Assembly: GCA_963734275.1 (NCBI GenBank)
Contig: CAVTGO010000013.1
Coordinates: 505,619-569,618 of the forward strand
Direction of reading: 5' to 3'
Length of the DNA: 64,000 nucleotides
From: CAVTGO01 sp963734275
GTDB lineage: Bacteria > Actinomycetota > UBA4738 > HRBIN12
The notes under the pieces were generated by a model. The model saw only the letters and a program-made list of their open reading frames with translations, was not told the DNA's origin and did no database searches. How positions within the stretch are numbered: position 1 is the stretch's first letter; each line of letters starts with the position of its first letter. Made by a program: the position numbers and the translations under genes. Below, one piece after another: positions 16,556 to 25,815 of this stretch.

Positions 16556-18313
16556 ATGGCTCCCACTGATCCGGCAGAAAATGGAAGAGGCCGTGGCGCC
16601 GGGAACGGAAAAGCGCAGCTGGACGAGCTGATCCGCTCCAAGGAGGAGGAGCTCAAGCGCCTCCACGACGAGCGCCGCCGGTGGGAGGAAGGTCCCCTCG
16701 CGCAGGCGCTCGAGAAGTCGGGCGAGCGTCGTGAGCACTTCGACACGCTCTCCGGTCTCGAGACCGACCGCATCTACACGCCGGAGCACGTCCAGGACGT
16801 CGACTACGAGCGGGACCTCGGCTTCCCGGGCCAGTATCCGTTCACGCGGGGGATCCAGCCGACGATGTACCGCGGCCGCCCGTGGACGATCCGTCAATAC
16901 GCCGGCTTCGGCACGCCCGAGGCCACCAACGAGCGCTTCAAGTTCCTTCTCTCGCAGGGCCAGCCGGGGCTCTCGACGGCTTTCGACCTGCCCACGCAGA
17001 TGGGCCTCGACTCCGATGACGAGCGGGCCGCGGGCGAGGTCGGCCAGGTCGGTGTCGCGATCGATTCGCTGGCCGACATGGAGGTCGTGTTCGACGGCAT
17101 CCCGCTCGACCGAGTGTCGACTTCGATGACGATCAATGCGCCGGCGTCGGTGCTGGTCGCGATGTACGCCGCGGTCGCCGACAAGCAGGGCGTTCCCCGC
17201 GAGCAGGTCTCGGGCACCGCCCAGAACGACGTCCTCAAGGAATACGTGGCGCGGGGCACCTTCATCTATCCGCCCAAGCCCTCGCTGCGGCTCGCGGCCG
17301 ACCTGATCGCCTGGTGCGCGACGGACGCGCCTCGCTTCAACGCGATCTCTCTGTCCGGCTACCACATGCGCGAGGCCGGATCGACCGCGGTCCAGGAGAT
17401 CGCGTTCACGTTCGCGAACGCGATCGCCTACATCGAGGCGGTGCGCGCGCGTGGCGTCGAGGTCGACGCATTTGCGCCGCGTCTCTCGTGGATCTTCAAC
17501 ACGCACATCAATTTCTTCGAGGAGATCGCGAAGTACCGCGCGCTGCGCCGCCTCTGGGCGCGCGTCATGAAGGAGCGCTTTGGCGCCACAGATCCGCGGT
17601 CCATGATGCTGAGGACGCACACGCAGACGGGCGGCTCCACGCTCACCGCGCAGCAGCCCGAGAACAACATCGTGCGAGCCGGGATCCAGGCGCTCGCCGC
17701 TGCGCTCGGCGGAGTGCAGTCGATGGCCCTCTCCTGCTACGACGAGGCGCTAGCGATCCCGACCGAGAAGGCCCAGAAGATCGCTGTCCGCACGCAGCAG
17801 ATCGTCGCCGAGGAGATCGGGGTCACCGACACGATCGACCCGATGGCCGGCTCCTACTACCTCGAATGGCTGACCGGGGAGCTCGAGCGGCGGGCGATCG
17901 AGGAGATGGACAAGATCGAGGAGATGGGCGGCGCCGTCGAGGCGATCGACTCGGGCTACTACCACAAGGCGATCCTCGACGAGGCCTACAAGTGGGAGCA
18001 GGACCTGAACGAGGGTGAGCGCGTGGTGGTCGGCGTGAACAAGTACCGCGACGCCGAGGAGCCGCAGCCCGAGTACTTCCGCGTCGACCCGACGCTCGCA
18101 GAGCGCCAGCGGGAGAAGCTCGACAAGCTGCGCGACGAGCGCGACGCGGCTGCCTCCGACAAGGCCCTGGCCAACCTTCGCGTGGCAGCCGAAGGCGACG
18201 GCAACCTGATGCCCGCGATCATCGAAGCCGTGCACGCCTACTGCACTCTGGGGGAGATCTCCGGCACGATGAAGGGCGTCTTCGGCGAGTACAAGGCGCT
18301 TGCAACGATCTAG
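16556..18313 (+). CDS. methylmalonyl-CoA mutase-type catalytic (large) subunit
   Basis: A 585-residue acyl-CoA mutase catalytic subunit that rearranges methylmalonyl-CoA (or ethylmalonyl-CoA) via a B12 radical. The TIM-barrel signatures are complete: YPFTRGIQPTMYRGRPWTI, GLSTAFDLPTQMGLDSD, VSTSMTINAPASVLVAMY and ISLSGYHMREAGSTAVQE, with HTQTGGSTLTAQQPENNIVR in the second half. It ends at TISGTMK-like sequence without the roughly 130-residue cobalamin-binding domain (no DxHxxG), so it must work with a separate B12 subunit, which is not in the window. The first 55 residues include a charged coiled-coil segment (DELIRSKEEELKRLHDERR). ATG 16556 has GAGGAGGCC upstream. The gene overlaps the next small frame by 14 bases. 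Confidence 0.92.
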   Translation: MAPTDPAENGRGRGAGNGKAQLDELIRSKEEELKRLHDERRRWEEGPLAQALEKSGERREHFDTLSGLETDRIYTPEHVQDVDYERDLGFPGQYPFTRGIQPTMYRGRPWTIRQYAGFGTPEATNERFKFLLSQGQPGLSTAFDLPTQMGLDSDDERAAGEVGQVGVAIDSLADMEVVFDGIPLDRVSTSMTINAPASVLVAMYAAVADKQGVPREQVSGTAQNDVLKEYVARGTFIYPPKPSLRLAADLIAWCATDAPRFNAISLSGYHMREAGSTAVQEIAFTFANAIAYIEAVRARGVEVDAFAPRLSWIFNTHINFFEEIAKYRALRRLWARVMKERFGATDPRSMMLRTHTQTGGSTLTAQQPENNIVRAGIQALAAALGGVQSMALSCYDEALAIPTEKAQKIAVRTQQIVAEEIGVTDTIDPMAGSYYLEWLTGELERRAIEEMDKIEEMGGAVEAIDSGYYHKAILDEAYKWEQDLNEGERVVVGVNKYRDAEEPQPEYFRVDPTLAERQREKLDKLRDERDAAASDKALANLRVAAEGDGNLMPAIIEAVHAYCTLGEISGTMKGVFGEYKALATI

Positions 18314-18506
18314 CGCCGGCGTTATCGAGCTGGTCCGCCACTCGAGGCTCGCCCAGCTCGGCTTCTTCTTCGTCGCCTTCGTGACCGCCACCCTGGTGGC
18401 GAAGGCATTCGGCGCCGGCTGGGGCACGGCCTCCACGTTCGGGCAGATCACGTTCGCCTCCGTGCTGGTGCTGGTGCTGTTGACGGACGAGCCACCCGGC
18501 AAGTGA
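18300..18506 (+). CDS. small two-helix membrane protein
   Basis: A 68-residue hydrophobic protein with two probable membrane segments, LAQLGFFFVAFVTATLVAKAF and ITFASVLVLVLLTDE. I recognise no family. The only start in frame is TTG 18300, overlapping the end of the mutase gene by 14 bases, and the stop overlaps the GTG of the following hydrolase (GTGA). The double overlap makes translation plausible as part of an operon with both neighbours. Confidence 0.5.
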   Translation: MQRSSAGVIELVRHSRLAQLGFFFVAFVTATLVAKAFGAGWGTASTFGQITFASVLVLVLLTDEPPGK

Positions 18507-20325
18507 GCGCGCGCGTCGTCGCGGGCGCCGCGCTGCTGCTGGGCCTTGCGCTGCCGCCGCCGGCGCACGCGATCACGTTCACCCCGTGTCCCGGCCTGCC
18601 GGGCATCCAGTGCGGCAGCCTCGACGTGCCGCTCGACCATTCGGGCCGGGTGCCGGGGTCGCTCCGCCTGCACGTCGAGCGCGTCCCCGCCCGTAAGGCC
18701 TCACGCGCCCCCGTGTTCGTGCTCGAGGGCGGCCCCGGGGCGAGTGTGACTGCGTCAGCCCGCGCCTACGCCGGCCTCTTGCGGCCACAGCGCGCCGATC
18801 GTGACCTCGTGCTCGTAGACCAGCGCGGGACAGGGCTGTCGGGCGCCCTGCGATGCGCCGGCATCAAGATCCCCGACTCGAAGCCCGCCGTCGGGCAGGC
18901 CGACACCGCCGCCCGCTGCGCCGCCACGCTCGGGCCGGCTGCGGCCTTCTACACGACCCGCGAGTCGGCCGGGGACCTGGACGCGCTACGCACTGCGCTC
19001 GGCGCGGAGAAGATCGCCCTGTTGGGCAGTTCGTACGGCACCAAGCTCGCGCTCGCCTACGCCGTCCTCTTTCCAGCACGGGTGGACCGCATGGTGCTGG
19101 ATTCCGTTGTCCCGCTCGACGAGCCCACCTTCGACCTCGAATCGTTCCAGGCGGTCCCACGCGTGCTCGACAAGCTCTGTGCGGCCACCTGTGACAGGTT
19201 CACCACCGACCCGGTGGCGGACACGGCCAGGCTCGTGGCGAAGATGCGGGCCCGCGGTGTTCTGAAGGGCACCGTGATCGATGCACGCGGGCGACGGCGC
19301 GCCGGGCGGATCGGCAGGGTCCGGCTCGCCGGGGTCCTGTTCTCGGGTGATTACCTCGGCATCCTGAGGGCCTCCTACCCGGCCGCGGTCCGCTCCGCGC
19401 TGGGCGGCGACCTCACTCCCCTCCTGCGACTTGCCAACTGGGCCGAGCGTGGGTCGATAACAGCGGTACCGAGGTTCTTCAGCGATGCGATGTACACCGC
19501 GAACGTGTGTCAGGAGTCACCCCTCTGGAGTCCCTCCACGCCCATCCCCGGCCGTCTGGCGGAAGCGAAGGCGCGCGCGTCCGCGCTCTCACCGTCCGCC
19601 CTCTACCCCTTTGACCGCGACACGGCGCTCAACACGTCCGATGCTCAGCTTTGCCTCAAGTGGCCATCGGTCGACCCTCCGCTGCCCGCCGGCCCGTTGC
19701 CCGCGGTTCCGACCCTGTTGCTGGCCGGCGAGGACGACCTGCGGACGCCGCTGGAGGGCGCGGAGCGAGTCGCGCGGGCGATCCCCGGCGCGCGGGTGCT
19801 GACGGTGCCGGGAGTCGGGCACGGGGTCTACCCGGGCTTCTCGGTATGTCCCGAGCGCGCCTTCAACGACTTCATGGCCGACCGTCCGGTCCGCCCGTGC
19901 AAACCGGGTACGGAGCCGCCCTACGCGATTCCCCCGCCCCCCATTCGCTGCGTGAGCTCCGTCCCGAGCCCGGCTACCGCGGCGTGGTCGGCCGGACCAT
20001 TTCGGCCGTCTACCTGACGATCATCGACGTGGACGAGGCGCTCACCACCTCCCTCTACTCGGAGCGCGGCTTCGCACGGGTGGGCGGCCTGCGGGCGGGC
20101 TGGGCGCACGACCACTACTCGCCCCGCGTCCGCCGGCCGAGGATCACGCTGCACAGCTACTCGTATGTCCGGGGCGTGCGGGTGAGCGGGCGGATCGACG
20201 GCCTGACCCGCCGGCACGGACGGTTGCGCGTGACCGGCAGCGCGGCGGCGCGCGGGCGGTTGATCCTGCACCGTGACGGCTCCCTCACGGGCCGCCTCGG
20301 CGGCCGCCGGGTCCGGACCTCCTAG
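18503..20325 (+). CDS. secreted alpha/beta hydrolase, TAP-like (tripeptidyl/prolyl aminopeptidase type), one frameshift
   Basis: A secreted serine hydrolase of about 606 residues. GTG 18503 begins a signal peptide (ARVVAGAALLLGLALPPPAHA). The oxyanion region FVLEGGPGAS precedes DRDLVLVDQRGTGLSG. The nucleophile elbow is LLGSSYGTKLALAYA, with catalytic Ser near residue 177. The TAP-like C-terminal part has LLLAGEDDLRTPLEGAER (Asp) and PGVGHGVYPGF (His). Near 19950 an indel breaks the frame; the continuing product (LRPEPGYRGVVGRTISAVY through GGRRVRTS) adds about 115 residues of beta-rich tail ending at TAG 20323-20325. Related enzymes release short peptides from the N terminus of substrates outside the cell. 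It converges with the SGNH gene. Confidence 0.83.
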
Positions 20326-20340
20326 TGGAGGGGCCACCAG

Positions 20341-21495
20341 TTACGGTTGCGGGACTGGCTTACCGCGGAACGCCTTGGCGAAGAGCGCCGCGCCGATCGC
20401 ATCGTTTGCGGCCCCGGTCAGGTGCAGGCGGTCGTTGGACTCGAACGCAGCCTGGAGCTTGACTCGAGACGGGTCGGAGGTGTCGGCGAGCACAGGATCG
20501 AGGTCGACGTACGGGTAGCCCGCCGTCCGGATGAAGTCGTTGACGTCGTTCCGGGCGGCTTCCTTCGTGCTGTTCCACCTGACGTGATTCCCAAATGGCG
20601 GCACGGTCAGGGCCCAGGGTTCCCCGCCATTGGCGGCGATGCCGCTGTAGATCGTCTTCAGGTTGGCGGTGATGGTCGATGTTGCGACCTCGTTGTTTAT
20701 GTCGTTGAAACCGACGAGGACGAAACACTCGAAAGGCTTGTGGCTGTAGACATCGCGCTCCAGCCGCGAGATCGTGTCCGCGGTCGTATCGTGGCCGACG
20801 CCCGCGTTGATCACACAGGCATACGCCCCCAGGCGCGTGCTCAGTCCGCGTGTGGGATAGCTCGACACGTTCGTCTGCCCCTTGGTCATCGAGTCGCCGA
20901 CGCAGACGATCCGGCGCTGGAACAGGACGACCAGGTTGGGCACCACCGTCAGGCCGGTGGGCTCGACCACACTCGCCGGCAGCGGGAAACCGGTGTCCTT
21001 GAAGAGCGCCTTTGTCTTGCCCGGCGCGGCCAGCGCCATGCTGCCCGGCAGATACACGGAGTTCCCGAGATCTGAGGCCGAAAGGCTCCCCGGGGTCCCC
21101 TGGACCGGGCCCATGCCGAACGCGGCATAGACGTCGGCGGCATCGGGCAGCTTGATCGGGGAAGCGAACGCGAGCGACGCCCTGCGCGGATCGACCTCTT
21201 CGCCGCCGCCGGCGTTCCACAACCGGGCGCTCATGCTGCCGGACGATCCCAGCAGCGTCAGCTGTCCGGCGTCGACCATGTAGAGCCCCACGTCGATCGG
21301 ATCATTCGCCGAGGAAACGGTGTCGACGACGAAGCCGAGTCCGGAAGCCGTCCTTCCGAGCCCGTCGCGCGGAAGTAGCGCGAGGTAGGCGCGCTCGGCG
21401 GTCAACGCAAGGCTCGCCTTCGAACCCGCGTTACCGAGCGGCAGTTCCAGGAAGGGCGGCGAGTTTCGCCGGAAACCCTTTAACAGGGACAGCAC
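20341..21495 (-). CDS. SGNH/GDSL-type hydrolase
   Basis: A 384-residue protein whose second half is an SGNH esterase domain. Block I is RIVCVGDSMTKGQTN (catalytic Ser, about residue 199), block II glycine is in VINAGVGHDTT, block III is VLVGFNDINNE, and block V is DRLHLTGAAND (Asp and His). The first half is beta-rich and may bind carbohydrate or a surface ligand. Such enzymes deacetylate or de-esterify polysaccharides or lipids. No obvious signal peptide follows the GTG start at 21495, so either the true start is different or it is exported with a partner. It is 67 bases downstream of a secreted protein gene on the same strand, a likely operon. Confidence 0.78.
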   Translation of the reverse strand: MLSLLKGFRRNSPPFLELPLGNAGSKASLALTAERAYLALLPRDGLGRTASGLGFVVDTVSSANDPIDVGLYMVDAGQLTLLGSSGSMSARLWNAGGGEEVDPRRASLAFASPIKLPDAADVYAAFGMGPVQGTPGSLSASDLGNSVYLPGSMALAAPGKTKALFKDTGFPLPASVVEPTGLTVVPNLVVLFQRRIVCVGDSMTKGQTNVSSYPTRGLSTRLGAYACVINAGVGHDTTADTISRLERDVYSHKPFECFVLVGFNDINNEVATSTITANLKTIYSGIAANGGEPWALTVPPFGNHVRWNSTKEAARNDVNDFIRTAGYPYVDLDPVLADTSDPSRVKLQAAFESNDRLHLTGAANDAIGAALFAKAFRGKPVPQP

Positions 21496-21562
21496 GAGGC
21501 CGTTGGAATATCAAACAATGCGGCGGCGCAGTCCGCTGAGCCGCAAAACCCGCCCGGGACCG

Positions 21563-22204
21563 TCAGCTGCGCCTGTGCGGATCGACGTAGACGTCGTCGA
21601 CCGACCAGGTACCGCTTCCCTGCGGGGTGAAGCGGAAGACGACCGGCGTCTGCTGGTTGGGGAGGAGCGGCAGCAGGTTCGCCACGATCAGCAGCTTCGG
21701 GCTGGGCGCCCATGCGGTGTGCGGGGAGATGATGCCGATCGGCAGCGAGAGCGTCAGGCCGAGAGACGTTTCGAAGATCACGTCCACCCGCAGGCTCGAG
21801 AGCAGTCCGGTCCCTGAGCTCTTCGAGAAGAAGCGCATCGTGGGCTTGTCGAGTCCGACGCAGAAGGCCCGCGTGCTCGCGGAGCTTCCCTGCGGCAAGG
21901 ACAGCGACTTCGTGTCCCGCGTCGAGTTGACGTAGAAGCTTTCGTTGCCGGTGACCACGGAAGCCTTCGAGAGCGTCCAGTCGGTCGTCCCGGCCTCGAG
22001 CCCGCCGTTGGACACGAGCGTGTAATAGGCGGAGTCGCCGAAGCGCAGGAACGGCTGCTTGGTCACCGGCGCGGTGCAGCCGGTGGCCGTCTTGACGAGG
22101 AGGCCCGCGCTGGCCGGGGGCACGGCCAGCACGAGCAGGGAGGAGCCGGTGAGGAGAGCAAGCAGGGAGGCGCGGCGGCAACGCGCAGCGAACGAACGCA
22201 GCAT
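21563..22204 (-). CDS. secreted beta-sandwich protein of a Solirubrobacter-like family
   Basis: A 213-residue exported protein of unknown function. The N terminus has basic residues and a long hydrophobic core (ASLLALLTGSSLLVLAVPP) with a signal peptidase I site after ASA. The mature part is strand-rich: FLRFGDSAYYTLVSNGGLEAG, WTLSKASVVTGNESFYV, SLSLPQGSSASTRAFCVG, and an end with FRFTPQGSGTWSVDDVYVDP. I know this pattern, in multiple copies per genome, from Solirubrobacterales secreted proteins, where it is likely a jelly-roll domain; no activity is established to my knowledge. It precedes the SGNH hydrolase and may be its partner. ATG 22204 is divergent from the HD-GYP gene. Confidence 0.7.
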   Translation of the reverse strand: MLRSFAARCRRASLLALLTGSSLLVLAVPPASAGLLVKTATGCTAPVTKQPFLRFGDSAYYTLVSNGGLEAGTTDWTLSKASVVTGNESFYVNSTRDTKSLSLPQGSSASTRAFCVGLDKPTMRFFSKSSGTGLLSSLRVDVIFETSLGLTLSLPIGIISPHTAWAPSPKLLIVANLLPLLPNQQTPVVFRFTPQGSGTWSVDDVYVDPHRRS

Positions 22205-22275
22205 CGGAGTTCCAATCGTCGAGGGGGGAGGTAGTCCGCTGGACTGGGGGGAGGGCCCCGTGGACTGGTTCCATC

Positions 22276-23745
22276 ATGCGTGAGGTTCCGGCGCATGTCA
22301 CTCGGACATCCGGCCAGCGCGTGCTCGCGGGAGGCGAGTCAGGAGAGAGCGCCTGCGTGTCGATAACCGTCCCGGTGAAAGGCATCGGAATCGAAACGGG
22401 GCGGCACCTGAATCCGGCCGTGCAGCGCCTCCTGGTGGGAGCGGAAGAGAGCCTGTCGCGCCCCCTCGACCGGCGCGAGCGCATGGTCGAATGGCTCTTC
22501 GCGGCAACGTTTCTCGTCGCCGCCGTCGAGATGGCCCTCCTGCTCGACACCGCGCGCTCGCTGTCCGTCGGGACGGCGGCCGCGCTCGTCGTCGCATACG
22601 CGATCGCCTCGCGCGTGCGCTTCAGCGACGGAGCGGGCTACACCGTGCCGACTGAGCTCGTTTTCGTGCCGATGTTGTTCTTGTTGCCCACGCCGCTCGT
22701 GCCTCTTTTCGTGGCGGCCGGGACGTTGCTCGGAAACGTGCCCGACTACGTTCGGGGCAAGACGAGGGCGGACCGCATAGTGCTGTCGCTCGGGGACTCC
22801 TGGCATGCCGTCCCCCCCGCGCTCCTGCTCATCGTCGCAGGCGCCCAGGTGTTCGCTCCCGAGCACTGGCCGATCTACCTGGTCGCGCTCGCCACCCAGT
22901 TCGCAGGCGACTTCGTCATCTCGACGGCGCGTGAATGGATCGCCGTAGGGGCCTCGCCGAAGGTGCAGGTGCGCCTGCTGGCCTGGGTCTACATGGTCGA
23001 CCTCCTGCTCGCCCCGATCGGATTGCTCGCCGCGCTGGCGACCGACGAGTTCTCGTATGCGTTCCTGCTCGTGCTGCCGCTCGCAGCCCTGCTGGCGATC
23101 TTCTCCAAGGAACGCGCCGAGCGCCTGCGTCACGCAGTCGACCTGAGCCTCGCGTACCACGGCACCGCGCTGCTCCTGGGAGATCTCATCGAGGCCGATC
23201 ACGAGTACACGGGCAGCCATACGCGCAGCGTGGTCGCGCTGTCGCTCGAGGTTGCATCCGACCTGGGAATGGACGACCGCGAGCGTCAGAAGGTCGAGCT
23301 CGGCGCGCTCCTCCACGATGTCGGCAAGATCGCGATCCCGAACGAGATCATCAACAAGCCGGGACCGCTCAGCCCCGACGAGTGGACGATCGTCAAGACC
23401 CATACGATCGAGGGCCAGCAGATGCTGGACCGCGTGGGCGGGCTGCTGCGTGAAGTTGGGTGCGTGGTCCGCTCCTCGCACGAGCGCTGGGACGGAGCGG
23501 GCTATCCCGACGCGCTGCAGGGAGAGGAGATCCCACCCGCCGCCCGTGTCGTCTCGTGCTGCGACGCGTTCAATGCGATGACCACGAGCCGTTCCTACAG
23601 GCCCGCCATGTCGCTGACAGCGGCCGTGACCGAGCTCCGCGCGAATGCCGGGACGCAGTTCAGCCCGGCCGTGGTCGACGCCCTCGTTCGAGTGGTGGGA
23701 CGCTCGGCGGAGGGCAAGCGGGACCCGGACGCAGTAGCCGCCTGA
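22276..23745 (+). CDS. membrane HD-GYP domain phosphohydrolase
   Basis: A 489-residue signalling protein. The first half carries about seven hydrophobic segments (for example LVVAYAIASRV, VFVPMLFLLPTPLVPLFV, LLAWVYMVDLLLAPIGLL). From about residue 295 comes an HD domain with LGALLHDVGKIAIPNEIINK and VRSSHERWDGAGYPDALQGEEIP. HD-GYP proteins usually degrade cyclic di-GMP; here the signature reads GAGYP rather than GYP with the usual flanks, still within family variation. No GGDEF domain is present. The first roughly 60 residues may not be translated, because the start could be GTG 22357 or ATG 22483 instead of ATG 22276. It is divergent from the secreted-protein/SGNH pair. Confidence 0.82.
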   Translation: MREVPAHVTRTSGQRVLAGGESGESACVSITVPVKGIGIETGRHLNPAVQRLLVGAEESLSRPLDRRERMVEWLFAATFLVAAVEMALLLDTARSLSVGTAAALVVAYAIASRVRFSDGAGYTVPTELVFVPMLFLLPTPLVPLFVAAGTLLGNVPDYVRGKTRADRIVLSLGDSWHAVPPALLLIVAGAQVFAPEHWPIYLVALATQFAGDFVISTAREWIAVGASPKVQVRLLAWVYMVDLLLAPIGLLAALATDEFSYAFLLVLPLAALLAIFSKERAERLRHAVDLSLAYHGTALLLGDLIEADHEYTGSHTRSVVALSLEVASDLGMDDRERQKVELGALLHDVGKIAIPNEIINKPGPLSPDEWTIVKTHTIEGQQMLDRVGGLLREVGCVVRSSHERWDGAGYPDALQGEEIPPAARVVSCCDAFNAMTTSRSYRPAMSLTAAVTELRANAGTQFSPAVVDALVRVVGRSAEGKRDPDAVAA

Positions 23746-23773
23746 ACCGCGCCCGCGGTAGGGTCCGGCCCGC

Positions 23774-24748
23774 ATGCCAGGCCTCGGCACCTTCATCTCC
23801 GTCGGCAGATCCCTCGACCAGGCGATCGAGCGCGTTCAGCGGGCCGAGCAGCTCGGCTACGACTCCACCTATGTGACTCACATCGCGGGGCGCGACTCGC
23901 TCACGGTGCTGATGGCATACGCGGCGGCCACCGAGCGGATCAAGCTCGGCACAGGCGTGCTGCCGATCTACTCCCGGACGCCGGTCGCGACGGCGCAGTC
24001 CGCCGCCACGATCGACGAGTACTCGAACGGGCGGATGGTGCTCGGCCTCGGCGTCTCGCATGCTGTGACCGTCGAGCACTGGTACGGGCAGAAGATCGAG
24101 CGGCCGTTGAAGGCGATGCGCGAGTACGCCGGGGTCATCCGCGCGTGCTTCCGGGGCGAAAATCCACCGGAGTGCGAGGTCTTCCCCAGCCGCTTCCGCT
24201 TCATGGGCTACGAGCCGCGTCCGGACATCCCGATCTACGTCGCCGCGCTCTCTCCGAAGATGATCAGGCTCGCGGGCGAGATCTCCGACGGAGCGATGCT
24301 GTGGCTCTGCAACCCGAACTACATCCGTGAGGTGGTGGTGCCGGAGGTGCAGGCGGGACTGGAGCGAGCCGGGCGGTCCCCCGACGGCTTCGACATCGTC
24401 GCCGCGGTGCCGTCCGCGGTCACAGACGACAAGGCCGCGGCCTACGAGACCATGCGGAACGACCTGCTGACCTACTGGAGCCTGCCGTTCTACCGGGCGA
24501 TGATCGAACGGTCGGGCTTCCGCGAGGACATCGCCGGGTTCGACGAGGCCATGCAATCCGGCGACGTCGAGCGGGCCAAGGCGGCGATCTCGGACCGCTT
24601 CCTGGACGACCTCACGGCGATCGGATCGCCGGACGAGGTGCGGGCCGGAATCAAGCGATATGCGGACGCCGGCGCCACCTCGCCAGGGGTGGGTCCCGTC
24701 CCGAAGACCGACTTCCTCGCCACGCTCGAAGCCGCAAAACCCGCCTAG
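23774..24748 (+). CDS. LLM class F420-dependent oxidoreductase
   Basis: A 324-residue luciferase-like monooxygenase fold protein, the subgroup that commonly uses coenzyme F420. Typical blocks are RVQRAEQLGYDSTYVTHI, RIKLGTGVLPIYSRTPVATA, EYSNGRMVLGLGVSHAVTVE and IPIYVAALSPKMIRLAGEISDG. The C terminus (AGIKRYADAGATSPGVGP) completes the TIM barrel. The electron-accepting substrate cannot be read from sequence. The F420 synthesis genes at the left end of the window make cofactor supply plausible. The gene starts with ATG 23774 after a 28-base gap from the HD-GYP gene and lies 57 bases before moaA, all on one strand. Confidence 0.85.
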   Translation: MPGLGTFISVGRSLDQAIERVQRAEQLGYDSTYVTHIAGRDSLTVLMAYAAATERIKLGTGVLPIYSRTPVATAQSAATIDEYSNGRMVLGLGVSHAVTVEHWYGQKIERPLKAMREYAGVIRACFRGENPPECEVFPSRFRFMGYEPRPDIPIYVAALSPKMIRLAGEISDGAMLWLCNPNYIREVVVPEVQAGLERAGRSPDGFDIVAAVPSAVTDDKAAAYETMRNDLLTYWSLPFYRAMIERSGFREDIAGFDEAMQSGDVERAKAAISDRFLDDLTAIGSPDEVRAGIKRYADAGATSPGVGPVPKTDFLATLEAAKPA

Positions 24749-24805
24749 AGCCCCGGAAACCGGCTCCCCGGCCGGTCCGAAGGGCATCGGTCTAGACTAA
24801 TTCCG

Positions 24806-25810
24806 ATGGCATCCCTGGTCGCTTCACCGCTGAGGGACGGCCACGGCCGCCTGATCGGCGACCTGCGGGTCTCCGTCACGGATCGCTGCAACTTCCGCTG
24901 TCAGTACTGCATGCCGGCCGAGGGCCTCCCGTGGCTGGATCGCGCAGACGTGCTCACGTTCGAGGAGATCGAGCGGCTGGTGCGGCTGCTCGTCCCGCTC
25001 GGGGTGCGCAGCGTGCGCCTGACGGGCGGCGAGCCGCTCGTCCGCCGAGAGCTCCCCAAGCTGGTCGCGATGCTGAGCGCAATCGACGGGCTCGAGGACC
25101 TCTCGCTGACGACCAACGGCTACCTGTTGGAGAAGATGGCCGAGGAGCTCGTGGAAGCGGGCCTCGAGCGCATCAACGTGTCGCTCGACTCGCTCTCGCG
25201 CGATCGGTTCTTCCAGATGACGCGGCGCGACTCGCTTCCCCAGGTGATCAGGGGCCTGGAGACGCTCGAGCGCTTTCCGCAGCTCAGCCCGGTGAAGGTC
25301 AACTGCGTGGCGATGCGCGGATTCACCGAGGACGAGGTGCTTCCCTTTGCCGAGCTCGCCCGCCGCAAGCCATATCAGGTGCGGTTCATCGAGTTCATGC
25401 CGCTCGACGCCGACCGAGCCTGGTCCGAGGACCGTGTCCTGACCGGTGCCGAGATCGTCGCGATGATCGAGCGCGTGTACCCCCTCGAGCCGCTTCCGCG
25501 CGAGGACCACGCGACGGCGAAGGTCTGGCGCTTCCTGGACGGGCGCGGCGAGATCGGCTTCGTGAATCCCGTGTCGGAGCCCTTCTGCGCGGACTGCGAC
25601 CGCATCCGGCTGACGGCCGAGGGCAAGCTCCGTACCTGCCTCTTCAGCATGCACGAGACGGACCTCCGCGCCGCGCTGCGCGGCGATGCGACCGACGTCG
25701 AGGTCGTCGAGGCGATCCGCGACGCGGTCTGGCGCAAGGAGCTCAAGCACCACGTGTCCGAGCCCGGATTCCGCCAGCCCCCGCGCACCATGAGTCAGAT
25801 CGGCGGGTAA
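24806..25810 (+). CDS. moaA: GTP 3',8-cyclase MoaA
   Basis: MoaA, with MoaC, turns GTP into cyclic pyranopterin phosphate, the first step of molybdenum cofactor synthesis. The 334-residue radical-SAM enzyme has the N-terminal cluster site VTDRCNFRCQYCMPAEGLPW and the SAM-binding RLTGGEPLVRREL. The C-terminal cluster site is FCADCDRIRLTAEGKLRTCL. It ends in the Gly-Gly pair required for activity (MSQIGG). ATG 24806 follows a spacer of 57 bases. No moaC, moaD or moaE is visible in the window, so the other steps must be encoded elsewhere. Confidence 0.95.
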   Translation: MASLVASPLRDGHGRLIGDLRVSVTDRCNFRCQYCMPAEGLPWLDRADVLTFEEIERLVRLLVPLGVRSVRLTGGEPLVRRELPKLVAMLSAIDGLEDLSLTTNGYLLEKMAEELVEAGLERINVSLDSLSRDRFFQMTRRDSLPQVIRGLETLERFPQLSPVKVNCVAMRGFTEDEVLPFAELARRKPYQVRFIEFMPLDADRAWSEDRVLTGAEIVAMIERVYPLEPLPREDHATAKVWRFLDGRGEIGFVNPVSEPFCADCDRIRLTAEGKLRTCLFSMHETDLRAALRGDATDVEVVEAIRDAVWRKELKHHVSEPGFRQPPRTMSQIGG

Positions 25811-25815
25811 AAGAT

